This document shows, in pieces, positions 24,803-32,522 of a stretch of DNA of 64,000 bases (position 1 is the stretch's first letter; every line of letters begins with the position of its first letter). Source of the DNA: Natrinema ejinorense. Its GTDB lineage: Archaea > Halobacteriota > Halobacteria > Halobacteriales > Natrialbaceae. The notes beneath the pieces were generated by a model that was not told where the DNA came from, did not search any database, and was given only the letters and a program-made list of their open reading frames with translations. Position numbers and translations under genes: made by a program. The DNA lies in NCBI RefSeq assembly GCF_002494345.1, contig NZ_NXNI01000001.1, positions 1,984,001 to 2,048,000 of the forward strand, read 5' to 3'.

Positions 24803-26023
24803 CTACTCGAGTACTGCGGGCGCGTCGACCGGTGGCGCGTGGTCGGTCGGTAGTTCCTCCGTCCTGTACTCGGCGTCCGTGAGATAACACCGCGGATCCT
24901 CGGCCCAGAGGTCGTCGTAGACCGCGGCGGCGCGGGCGCGGGAGTTCCCGCCGCAGACCTCCTTCCACGGACAGCGGCCGCATTTCCCGTTCAGGTGGTC
25001 TGTCGGCTCGGCCAGCTCGGACCAGAGCTCGCTTTCGGCGAGGATCTCGTCGAGGCGCTGTTCGCGGACGTTCCCGAGCGTGTACTGCGAGAGGAACATG
25101 CTCGGGTGGACGTCGCCGCGGTGGTCGACGTTGACGACCTTCGGGCCGGCGTCGCCGTTCTTGACCACCCGACCGGGGCCGTCGTCGAACAGGAGCTCTC
25201 GAGCCCGTTCGGCGTGAGCCGGCATGTCCTCGCGGATGCGGTGATAGAGGTAGACCGCGTCGGCGTAGTTGCCGGCGGTCAGGATCTGCATGTCGGGGTG
25301 GGTCTCGGCGAGCGTTTTGGTGCGCTCGTAGAGGTAGTCCACGATTTCGCGCGTGCGCTCGACGGAGAGGTCGGCGTCGGTGATGTCGCCGCCGCGCCCG
25401 GAATAGATGAGGTGAAAGAGGTTGACGCGGTCGATTTCCTCCTCGACGGCGAGATCGATCACCGCGGGGACGTCGTCGACGGTTCCCTGGGTCATCGTAC
25501 ACCGGATCCCCGTCCCCATCCCGGCGTCGCGGGCGTTACGGAGCCCGTTGCGCGCTCGCTCGAAGGCCCCGTCAACGCCGCGGAACTCGTCGTTCGTCGC
25601 CCCGACGCCGTCCAAGGAAACGCCGACGTACTGCATCCCCGCGTCGGCCACGTCTCGGGCGCGTTCCTCCGTGAGGAAGGTCCCGTTGCTCGAGGCGATC
25701 GGACGCAATCCCTGTTCCGAGGCGTACCGGGTGAGTTCGGCGATGTCGTCGCGGAAGAACGGCTCCCCGCCGCTAAAGACGAGTACCGGCACGTTCACCG
25801 CGGCCAGCGAGTCGATGAAGGCCTTGGCCTCGGCGGTCGACAGCTCCTCGCTGTCGCGCTCGTCGCAGGCCCCGAAGTAGCAGTGCTTACACCGCAGGTT
25901 GCACGCGGGGGTCGTATTCCAGACGACGAGCGGGACGAGCGCATCGCTCGTGTGACGCTTCTCGTAACGGATCTGTTCCGGTCGATTGTCGAGTCCTCTG
26001 ATGAGTCGTGTGAGATCGATCAT
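24803..26023 (-). CDS. nirJ: Radical SAM heme d1 biosynthesis protein, NirJ-like
   Basis: 406 residues. The radical SAM cluster motif CNLRCKHC is at Cys41, Cys45 and Cys48, and the C-terminal domain carries a second cysteine set (CGRCPWKEVC ... CYL) typical of the NirJ/AhbC/AhbD group. NirJ removes two propionate side chains of the d1 precursor; AhbC and AhbD act in archaeal heme synthesis. NirJ is preferred because the gene sits between a NirF-like gene and a HemA paralogue in an operon headed by a heme d1 enzyme. The ATG at 26023 overlaps the stop of the NirF-like gene. Confidence 0.85.
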   Translation of the reverse strand: MIDLTRLIRGLDNRPEQIRYEKRHTSDALVPLVVWNTTPACNLRCKHCYFGACDERDSEELSTAEAKAFIDSLAAVNVPVLVFSGGEPFFRDDIAELTRYASEQGLRPIASSNGTFLTEERARDVADAGMQYVGVSLDGVGATNDEFRGVDGAFERARNGLRNARDAGMGTGIRCTMTQGTVDDVPAVIDLAVEEEIDRVNLFHLIYSGRGGDITDADLSVERTREIVDYLYERTKTLAETHPDMQILTAGNYADAVYLYHRIREDMPAHAERARELLFDDGPGRVVKNGDAGPKVVNVDHRGDVHPSMFLSQYTLGNVREQRLDEILAESELWSELAEPTDHLNGKCGRCPWKEVCGGNSRARAAAVYDDLWAEDPRCYLTDAEYRTEELPTDHAPPVDAPAVLE

Positions 26024-27162
26024 TGGTCCACCTCCGGGCGGAAGATGCCGCTCGGTTTCTCCCCGAAACCGTCGATTCGGCGACCGACTGCGACGTCCGC
26101 CGGGCGATCGTCGGCCAGCGGTCGCGTGTCGAGCACCGCGAGGTCGGTCCGCTCCATGTTCCCGACGTAACACTCCTCGCCGTCGGGTCCGAAGACGACG
26201 TGGAGCGGTTCCCCGCCGATCTCGACGCGGCCGGCGACCGACAGGTCTGTCAGGTTCAGGATCGTCACGAACGGCTCGTCGTAGGAGTCGACGACGGCGT
26301 AGCGGCCGTCCGGCGTCACGCCGGCAAAGCCGGTCGTCGTTCCGACGTCGAGCAGCGTTTCGGTCGGCGACGCCTCGCCCGCCGCGGCCGCCTCGAGATC
26401 GACGACGCCGACCCGCTCGTCCTCGCGGGCCGGGAACAGCCCGTACCGATACTCGGGCCCGTCCGCGACGGCGAAGCCGTGGGGGTTCGTCCCCGTCTCG
26501 GCGGTACAGCGGACGCGCTCGGCGGCCGCGTCGACGAACGAGGCCGACGAGCCGCCGGCGTGGTTAACGACCAGGAGCCCGTCGTCGTCGAGTACGTACA
26601 GGTCGTGTGGCTCCGCGCCGACGGGGATCCGCGCCTCGACCTCGAGCCGGGGGTCCGCGCCGAGCACGGTGATTTCGTCCTCGATCTTCTGGCCCACGTA
26701 GAGGCGGTCGTCCGGGCCGATTCGCATGCCGGAACTCCGCGAAAGCGGCCGCGTCCCCGCGGGCTCGAGTCGGCCGTCCTCGTCGATATCGAACGCGAGG
26801 ACGCCCGGATCGGACGCCGCCGGCAGATCGACGGCAGTCCCGACGAACAGCGAGTCACCGCCGGGGCCCAGCGCGCTCCCGACGGGCATCGTTCCGAGCC
26901 GGTCGACGCGCTGGACGGTCTCCAGGCGCTCGAGGTCGAGTACCTCGAGATGGGCGCTGGCGATGTACAGCAGATACGCGACGGGTTCGTCCGGGTGGAA
27001 CAGCGCCGTATGCGGGTACCGTCCCTCGCCGACCTCCGCGAGGACCTCGCCCTCGGAGAGATCGGCCGCGCTGAAGTGGCTGCTCGCGGCGTTCTTGACT
27101 ATCGTCGGCGTGCGGGACGATCCCTCGGTCGCGACGGCTGCGCTATCGGTATCGAAAGTCAT
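26020..27162 (-). CDS. NirF-like beta-propeller, heme d1 biosynthesis (copy 1)
   Basis: 380 residues of WD/YVTN-like blades (for example GGEPLHVVFGPDGEECYVGN, ALGPGGDSLFVG). NirF and NirN share their fold with the d1 domain of NirS and bind late d1 intermediates. No signal peptide or TM helix is seen, so this protein should be cytoplasmic, unlike exported bacterial NirF. It overlaps both neighbours by four bases, so all are co-translated. It is clearly related to copy 2 but not a close duplicate. Confidence 0.75.
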   Translation of the reverse strand: MTFDTDSAAVATEGSSRTPTIVKNAASSHFSAADLSEGEVLAEVGEGRYPHTALFHPDEPVAYLLYIASAHLEVLDLERLETVQRVDRLGTMPVGSALGPGGDSLFVGTAVDLPAASDPGVLAFDIDEDGRLEPAGTRPLSRSSGMRIGPDDRLYVGQKIEDEITVLGADPRLEVEARIPVGAEPHDLYVLDDDGLLVVNHAGGSSASFVDAAAERVRCTAETGTNPHGFAVADGPEYRYGLFPAREDERVGVVDLEAAAAGEASPTETLLDVGTTTGFAGVTPDGRYAVVDSYDEPFVTILNLTDLSVAGRVEIGGEPLHVVFGPDGEECYVGNMERTDLAVLDTRPLADDRPADVAVGRRIDGFGEKPSGIFRPEVDQ

Positions 27163-28319
27163 GGATATCTCCCTCTGTCGGTACGGAAACAGCCCGCAGG
27201 CCCGGCCCCGTCGGGCAAATCTATCTTCGCCACGATCGGATCGTGGGCGGGTTCGGATCGGGGGGAATCGCCCGTCGAGCGGACCACGTCGGCATCGATG
27301 ACGGTCACCGCGTCGCCGTCGACGCTCGGAACGTAACAGACCCGGCCGTCCGCGCTGAACCGCGGATGACGCGGCGTCGGGCCAGTTTCGACTCGCGCGA
27401 CGATCTCGAGGGTCGCCGGCTCGAGGAACGTGACGCGGTCGTCGTCGTACGCATCGACGGCGACCAGCGCCCCGTCGGGAGTCGCGTCGGTGAACGCGGT
27501 GGCCGTTCCCAGCGGGACGCGTTCGACGGCCGTCGAATCGGCGTCGCCGCGTCGAACCGCGTTCACGTCGACCGCCGTAACGCCGTCACCGTCGGTGTTC
27601 CCGACGAACCACCGATCGCTGGCCGGAACGGCCGTCCCCCCTCGCGGGTTCGGAGCCGGAACCGAGCCGAGCACCGACGCCTCGAGTGCGTCCACGAACG
27701 TGACGCTTCCCGCGTCGACGTTGTTCACGCCCACCAGTCCGTACGCCGGGTCGTACGCCAGGTCCTGGGGACCGCCGGCGACCGCGAACCGGTCGCGTTC
27801 CGCGAACGGCGGCGTTCCGGAAATGCGGACGACCTCGTCGGCGTCTTTCAGTGCGACCCAGACGTCGTTTCGGACGTCGACTGTTAGCCCGGCGGCCTTC
27901 CCCGTCGGGAGTTCCTCGACCAGTTCGAGCCCATCGCCGTCCGTTCGGAAGACGGCGAGTCCGGGCCGATCGTCCCCGGGAAGGCCCCCGTACGTGCTGA
28001 CGAACAGGTACCGTCCGGTCCGGGTCAGGACCGCTCCCACCGGCGCAGTACCGACCGTCTCGACGCGATCCGCGACGGAGAGCGTCCGGAGATCGACGAT
28101 CTCGAGCGCGTTCGACGCCATGTAGGGGACGTACGCCCAGCGTCCGCCCGGGTGGGCCGCGAGCGCGTGAGGCTGGCGTCCCTCGCCGACTCGGCCGATC
28201 GGCTCGTGGCGATCCGCATCGATCACGGTCAGCCCCGCTCCGCGGAGGTGCTTGACGAGCGCGAGTGGCCCCCGTGCGTGCCGGGTCGCTGCCGTCGTTT
28301 CGGTGTGGGTGTCGGACAT
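27159..28319 (-). CDS. NirF-like beta-propeller, heme d1 biosynthesis (copy 2)
   Basis: 386-residue propeller, again without signal peptide. Blades include GRQPHALAAHPGGRWAYVPYM, EIVDLRTLSVADRVETVG and PTPRHPRFSADGRVCYVPSV. The opening GEGRQPHALAAHPG in this copy matches GEGRYPHTALFHPD in copy 1, which shows common origin. It begins 26 bases after the CuA-d1 gene. One copy could act as NirF (last oxidation/dehydrogenation step) and the other as a NirN-like carrier; the sequence does not say which. Confidence 0.75.
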   Translation of the reverse strand: MSDTHTETTAATRHARGPLALVKHLRGAGLTVIDADRHEPIGRVGEGRQPHALAAHPGGRWAYVPYMASNALEIVDLRTLSVADRVETVGTAPVGAVLTRTGRYLFVSTYGGLPGDDRPGLAVFRTDGDGLELVEELPTGKAAGLTVDVRNDVWVALKDADEVVRISGTPPFAERDRFAVAGGPQDLAYDPAYGLVGVNNVDAGSVTFVDALEASVLGSVPAPNPRGGTAVPASDRWFVGNTDGDGVTAVDVNAVRRGDADSTAVERVPLGTATAFTDATPDGALVAVDAYDDDRVTFLEPATLEIVARVETGPTPRHPRFSADGRVCYVPSVDGDAVTVIDADVVRSTGDSPRSEPAHDPIVAKIDLPDGAGPAGCFRTDRGRYP

Positions 28320-28345
28320 GTGCCTGTGGGAACGGTCGGTTGCGT

Positions 28346-30190
28346 TCAGTGTCCCTCAGCGCGGACGCCGAGGAACTTCCCGGTCGGTGCCAGCAGGTCC
28401 TCGATCTGGGTCAGCAGTTCGCCCGTGTTCGGATCGAACACGAGGATCGATTCGTTGTCGCCCATCCAGACGCTGATGTACACCTTCTCGCCGTCGCGGC
28501 TGAACTCGGGATGGATCGCGGCGGCGGCACCCCACTGGCTGCAATCGATCTCCTGGTCGACCTCGAGGGTCTCGGGGTCGATCGTGTAGACGTAGGCGTC
28601 GTCCTCGCTGTCGGTGAGGATGACGTCGGCCCAGACGTAGTCGCTGTTCTCGTGTTTCCTGATGAACAGCCCCGATCCCCTGACGTCGATCATCTCTTCG
28701 ACCTCCCAGGTCTCCGTGTCCCAGACGCCGACGCTCGGCGCGCCAGCGTGGGTAGTAAAGGCGAGGTCCTCGTCGGGGTAGAGCGCGCCGGGGCCGGGGT
28801 GTGGCACCCCGTCCATCGGAATCGCGGCGACGTGGCTCCGTTCTTGCGTGTCGATGACGTCCATCTGGTTGTCCGTCTGCGAGGCGATCATGAAGTAGCG
28901 ACCGTCCTCCGTGAAGAATCCGTCGTGGAGGGTCCGACCGCATTCGATGGTCGCCACGACCGGGAAGTCCTCCTGCGTGTAGTCGATGAGCCACACTTCA
29001 CCGCCCTCCTTGAGCCCCGCGAGGAACAGCCCTTCGTGGGGAACGTCGTACAGCGAGCAGACGCGGCTCCCGAGACTCTCGCCGTCGGGGTTGACGGTGT
29101 GGGTCGGGATCCGCTTGATCGGCTCCATAGTCTCGGCGTCACAGATGACGAGGTGGTTCGGGTTGTAGAACCCGCCGATCACGTAGTTGCCGTCCCGGGA
29201 GACCGCGATGTCCCGGGCGTCCGTCCCGGCGTCGGCGACGGCGACCCGTTCGAAGTCGAACAGATCGATCTTGTACATCTCCCCCTGTCTCGATTGCGTG
29301 TACACGTACGCGCCCTCACGCGTCTGCTCGGGGAGGTCGGGATGGAAGTCGTGAACGTGGATCGCCTTCCCCACGTTCTCGACCCGCTGCATGAACTCGT
29401 CGTTGACCGTGTCGATCATCGCCACCGAACCGTTGTTGCGTTCGGTGACGACCATGATGTCCCGCAGATCGAGGTCGTGTTGGGGCTCTTGGGCCAGTTC
29501 GCTCTCTTCTTTGAGGATCTCGTGGCGCTCTTTCAGCGTCTCCATGTCGGTGAAGTCGACCCTGTCGACGGACTCGCCCTCGGGAACGACGTACAGTTGG
29601 CCGTTCATCTGGGCGTGACCGTCCCCGCAGTAAATGTTACACTCGAAGTCGAAGGTCCCCTCCTTGTCGGTGACGAACGTGACCGAATCGATCACCTCGT
29701 CGTCCGTGCTCTCGGGGAGATTGACCGGCCCGACGTCGTACGGCTCCTCGAGGTAGAACGTGTGGTACTTGAAGTCCGGGTTCTGCTCGAAGGTCGCCTT
29801 CGTGAACTCGATCGTGAGCTCCGTGTTCGGAGCCACTCGGATCTCTTGGGGTCGGAACTCGTATTGATGTGCCGACAGCTGAACGGTCTCGCTTTGCTGT
29901 GCGTCCGGTGTCTCTTCGTTCGACGAGTCCCCATCTTCGTCGTCGTCGTCCGTCGGCCCCGGCGCATCGTCGTCGTCGTTACTGGCACAGCCCGCGAGTG
30001 CTGCCGACGCCGCCACGATGCCGCTCGTCTTCAGGAACGTCCGACGACCCGGACTCGGGATCCCCATCTCGAAGTGGAGTTCGTCGTCGAAATCCAGGTT
30101 CTTCGCGATCTCTCTCGAAGCGCTCAAGTGGCGCTTGATTCGTTCCTCGTGGTCCGCCATCGACTGGGCCGCTGACTCGGATTGTGACAT
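28346..30190 (-). CDS. CuA domain-cytochrome d1 fusion, probable nitrite reductase
   Basis: 614-residue exported enzyme. A 48-residue hydrophilic leader precedes a Tat lipoprotein signal (RR at 49-50 in GRRTFLKTSG, lipobox LAGC with Cys68). Residues about 100-205 are a cupredoxin with a full CuA set: His143, Cys184, Cys188, His192, Met195 (CNIYCGDGHAQM). From about 240 to 614 is an eight-bladed cytochrome d1 propeller that tracks NirS closely: His278 (KAIHVHDF) at the heme ligand position, catalytic His422 (LHDGFF) and His464 (VPHPGPG), and the ending PTGKF. It has no CXXCH heme c motif. I infer nitrite reduction to NO with CuA as electron entry, probably from a halocyanin. It heads the d1 operon. 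Confidence 0.9.
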   Translation of the reverse strand: MSQSESAAQSMADHEERIKRHLSASREIAKNLDFDDELHFEMGIPSPGRRTFLKTSGIVAASAALAGCASNDDDDAPGPTDDDDEDGDSSNEETPDAQQSETVQLSAHQYEFRPQEIRVAPNTELTIEFTKATFEQNPDFKYHTFYLEEPYDVGPVNLPESTDDEVIDSVTFVTDKEGTFDFECNIYCGDGHAQMNGQLYVVPEGESVDRVDFTDMETLKERHEILKEESELAQEPQHDLDLRDIMVVTERNNGSVAMIDTVNDEFMQRVENVGKAIHVHDFHPDLPEQTREGAYVYTQSRQGEMYKIDLFDFERVAVADAGTDARDIAVSRDGNYVIGGFYNPNHLVICDAETMEPIKRIPTHTVNPDGESLGSRVCSLYDVPHEGLFLAGLKEGGEVWLIDYTQEDFPVVATIECGRTLHDGFFTEDGRYFMIASQTDNQMDVIDTQERSHVAAIPMDGVPHPGPGALYPDEDLAFTTHAGAPSVGVWDTETWEVEEMIDVRGSGLFIRKHENSDYVWADVILTDSEDDAYVYTIDPETLEVDQEIDCSQWGAAAAIHPEFSRDGEKVYISVWMGDNESILVFDPNTGELLTQIEDLLAPTGKFLGVRAEGH

Positions 30191-30227
30191 TTCGGACACC
30201 TCTACGGGTGAGGCTCTGGACCACACA

Positions 30228-30236
30228 CGTATAACC
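30228..30236 (-). promoter_or_regulatory. Promoter of the CuA-d1 operon
   Basis: Minus strand GGTTATACG lies about 42 bases before the ATG, giving a predicted leader of roughly 15 bases. A GTTCG half-site is just upstream (about 30252), but the full CGAAC-N4-GTTCG palindrome reported for haloarchaeal denitrification promoters is not present. Confidence 0.5.
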
Positions 30237-30308
30237 GGGCAGCAACGTTTCGAGTTCGCGAGAGGTCACGGGAAGATGTTCGTCGGGGGGTTTTTCCGTC
30301 GTTCCGAT

Positions 30309-30335
30309 ACGATATCCGTGGCTGCGAAATATCGT
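30309..30335. promoter_or_regulatory. Inverted repeats in the divergent region upstream of the d1 operon
   Basis: ACGATAT at 30309-30315 and ATATCGT at 30329-30335 form a perfect 7-base inverted repeat with a 13-base spacer. A second pair, CCGCCGAA at 30364-30371 and TTCGGCGG at 30403-30410, lies closer to the plus-strand gene. The gap between the divergent genes is 255 bases, long enough for operators; regulators are unknown. Confidence 0.35.
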
Positions 30336-30445
30336 GCCCTAACGCCCTCTACATCGAGTTCTGCCGCCGAACCTGATCGGCAGCAGTTCCCACCGCGTAG
30401 GATTCGGCGGTACAAACATGTCTAAATGAACCGATACATATACAC

Positions 30446-30886
30446 ATGACGACAGACAGCACGAAGTCGAAACCGCGGGGCGACCGGATGACGACTGACT
30501 TCTTCGACGACGTCCTGACCGAGTATCTCGAGGACGACCGCATCGAGGACGGCGTCGTGAGACTCCGCCTGGACAACGGGCGAACTCGTCGGTTCGTCAT
30601 CGGCGACGACACCGAGTCGATGGATTCGTTCGAATACGTCCGTCGCGAACTCGAGGAAGTACAGCACCTGATCGACGAAAACGAGGATCGCTTCGACCAA
30701 CCGGTCGAGTTCTCCGTCCCGGTCCGGGACGAGGAACAGGTCCTCGAGGAAGTCGAAGACGAAGGGGCGGTCACGACCTGGATCAAGCCGGAGGGGTTCG
30801 GACTCCTGCTCGAACACCTCCACGCGATGGCCGGCGACGAGACTCCTGCGGAACCGACCGACGAAATGGACGCGACGACCGACTGA
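30446..30886 (+). CDS. Conserved acidic hypothetical protein, divergent from the d1 operon
   Basis: A 146-residue soluble acidic protein with no recognised family. It reads as a small alpha/beta domain (DGVVRLRLDNGRTRRFVIGD, VEFSVPVRDEEQVLEEVE) with a disordered acidic end. A TATA-like TCTAAATG lies about 22 bases before the ATG. It shares its upstream region with the CuA-d1 operon, so joint regulation is possible, but nothing in the protein suggests a regulator. Confidence 0.65.
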   Translation: MTTDSTKSKPRGDRMTTDFFDDVLTEYLEDDRIEDGVVRLRLDNGRTRRFVIGDDTESMDSFEYVRRELEEVQHLIDENEDRFDQPVEFSVPVRDEEQVLEEVEDEGAVTTWIKPEGFGLLLEHLHAMAGDETPAEPTDEMDATTD

Positions 30887-31045
30887 GACGCACCGAGCGG
30901 TGCGACTCGGGGGAGCCCCGTCGGACCGCAATCGTCGTCTCTCGGGACGGGCTCCGTGATCGTCACGAAATACTACCGCGAACCGAACCGATACGCGAAC
31001 GGTGAGCGAGGTGCCCGGCGTCACGCCGGCCCTCGAGTCCGCTTC

Positions 31046-31711
31046 TCAGAACAGTTCGACGCGGATTCCGTCGTCTGCGAGCTCGTCGGCGAACGCCTCG
31101 GCGTCGGTCTCGATGGGCTCGAACGTGTCGTAGTGCTCGGGAAGGACCAGGTCGGGCTCGACGCTCCGCGCGAAGTCGGCCGCCTCGTGACGGTCCATGG
31201 TAAAGTGGCCGCCGATGGGTGGGACGAACACGTCCGCCGTAATCGACTCGTGGTGTGGGAGGAAGTCAGTATCCGACGGGACGAACACGGTCGTCCCCTC
31301 GAGAGTCACCACCAGCCCGATCACCTCGCCCTCGGCGTGGAACGGCGCGCCGTCCTCGTCGAGGTGGTCGCCGTCAGGGTCGTTGTATGCAGGCACCGTT
31401 CGGACGTCGAGCCCTTCAACGGTCGCCTCGCCATCGTGAGGCAGGTCGATCACGTCGAGCGCGAGGTCACCGGTGTCCACCGCCTCGTAAACAGCGACGG
31501 TCGCGTCCGGTCCCGCGACGGCCTCGATCGCGTCCGGATCGTAGTGGTCCATGTCGTCGTGCGTGACGAACACGACGTCGCCGTCGCTCGGATCGTCAGC
31601 GAGTACCTCTCCCCACGGGTCGACGTAGATGACGAGGCCGTCGTCGGTCTCGAGACGAATGCTTGCGTGGCCGAGTCGTTCGAACGTGATTCCCTCGTAG
31701 TCGACGGACAT
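31046..31711 (-). CDS. Metallo-beta-lactamase-fold hydrolase (UPF0173/UlaG-like)
   Basis: 221 residues with the fold of the UPF0173/UlaG hydrolases (start FERLGHASIRLE, then VIYVDPWG). The metal motif reads THDDMDHYD, so the third position of HxHxDH is Asp rather than His; the later histidines (GGHFTMDRHEA, LPEHYDTF) remain. Substrate unknown. Several MBL-fold and cysteine-cluster genes lie together here without evident operon overlap. Confidence 0.85.
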   Translation of the reverse strand: MSVDYEGITFERLGHASIRLETDDGLVIYVDPWGEVLADDPSDGDVVFVTHDDMDHYDPDAIEAVAGPDATVAVYEAVDTGDLALDVIDLPHDGEATVEGLDVRTVPAYNDPDGDHLDEDGAPFHAEGEVIGLVVTLEGTTVFVPSDTDFLPHHESITADVFVPPIGGHFTMDRHEAADFARSVEPDLVLPEHYDTFEPIETDAEAFADELADDGIRVELF

Positions 31712-31776
31712 GGCTACTCGAGTGGACGGTCCGGATCAGCTTTTATGTACCGCACCCGCGATCGGTTGTCTTCGCG

Positions 31777-32493
31777 TCACTCATCGCGGGGCGTCCCATC
31801 GATCCGTTTCGCGCCCTCGGAGTCGTGGACGACCACCTCGCCGGGGTCGGGGTCGGCGGGTTCGTACTCGTCTCGAACCGCGATGGCTTCCTCGAGTTCC
31901 CGAACGGCGCGTTCCTTCAGCGCTCGCGCCAATTCTCGGGCGTCCGTACGGGAGATGTCCCGACCGAGCCCCTCGCACTCGTGGGCGCGGACCATTCCCG
32001 CCTCGTCGTCGGTTTCGCCGGCTTCCCGTTGCGCTTCCAGCGCAACGCTGTCGACGGCCTCGCCCATCGGCTGGCTGGTGCCGGCGAGCGCGATGCTAAA
32101 CGGGTAGGTCCGACAGATCAGCGGGCGGTCGTCGTGGGCGGTACAGGCCCCCGTGCCCGACTCGTCCTCTTCGTAGAAGGTACAGTCACCACAGCCGTCG
32201 GTCTGGAGCGCCCATTCGAAGGTCTCGCCCTCGAGCCCGTCGTCACCCTCCGAGAGCCCGTATGGCATGGGCCGAGCGACGTCGCGCCAGTCGTAGTCGC
32301 CGCCATAGCTGTCGCCCTCCTCGAGAGCGCGGACTTCGTCCGGAAACACCGTCGCGGTGTGGTCCTCCTCACCGTGGCCCCGACAGCAGGCCCCACAGCG
32401 GGTACACTCGAAGCCGATCGACTCGATCGCATCCGCGAGGTCGTCGACGGCGAGCTGGCGTGCCTCTTCGAGGTCGGCTTCGAGCGATTGCAC
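31777..32493 (-). CDS. YkgJ-family cysteine cluster protein
   Basis: 238 residues, probably binding a zinc or Fe-S cluster. The cysteine set is CTRCGACC near residue 19-26, GCGDCTFYEE in the middle and LICRTYPFS after GACTAHDDRP, which matches the YkgJ/Fli-type cluster family (PF03692). The start is a GTG at 32493. Function is not established for the family. It is 29 bases before the next MBL gene's stop, on the same strand. Confidence 0.85.
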   Translation of the reverse strand: MQSLEADLEEARQLAVDDLADAIESIGFECTRCGACCRGHGEEDHTATVFPDEVRALEEGDSYGGDYDWRDVARPMPYGLSEGDDGLEGETFEWALQTDGCGDCTFYEEDESGTGACTAHDDRPLICRTYPFSIALAGTSQPMGEAVDSVALEAQREAGETDDEAGMVRAHECEGLGRDISRTDARELARALKERAVRELEEAIAVRDEYEPADPDPGEVVVHDSEGAKRIDGTPRDE

Positions 32494-32522
32494 ACCCCAA
32501 CCTACGCGGCGACGCGGAAAAG

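Noticed and set aside
28346-30190. Reading the N-terminal domain as a nitrous oxide reductase part
   Set aside because: The CuA motif is shared by N2O reductase and oxidase subunit II, but the rest of the protein is a d1 propeller with NirS histidines, not the NosZ propeller with CuZ histidines.
30191-30445. Known denitrification palindrome CGAAC-N4-GTTCG in the d1 promoter region
   Set aside because: Only a GTTCG half is present; the other half does not match, so I do not claim that regulator.
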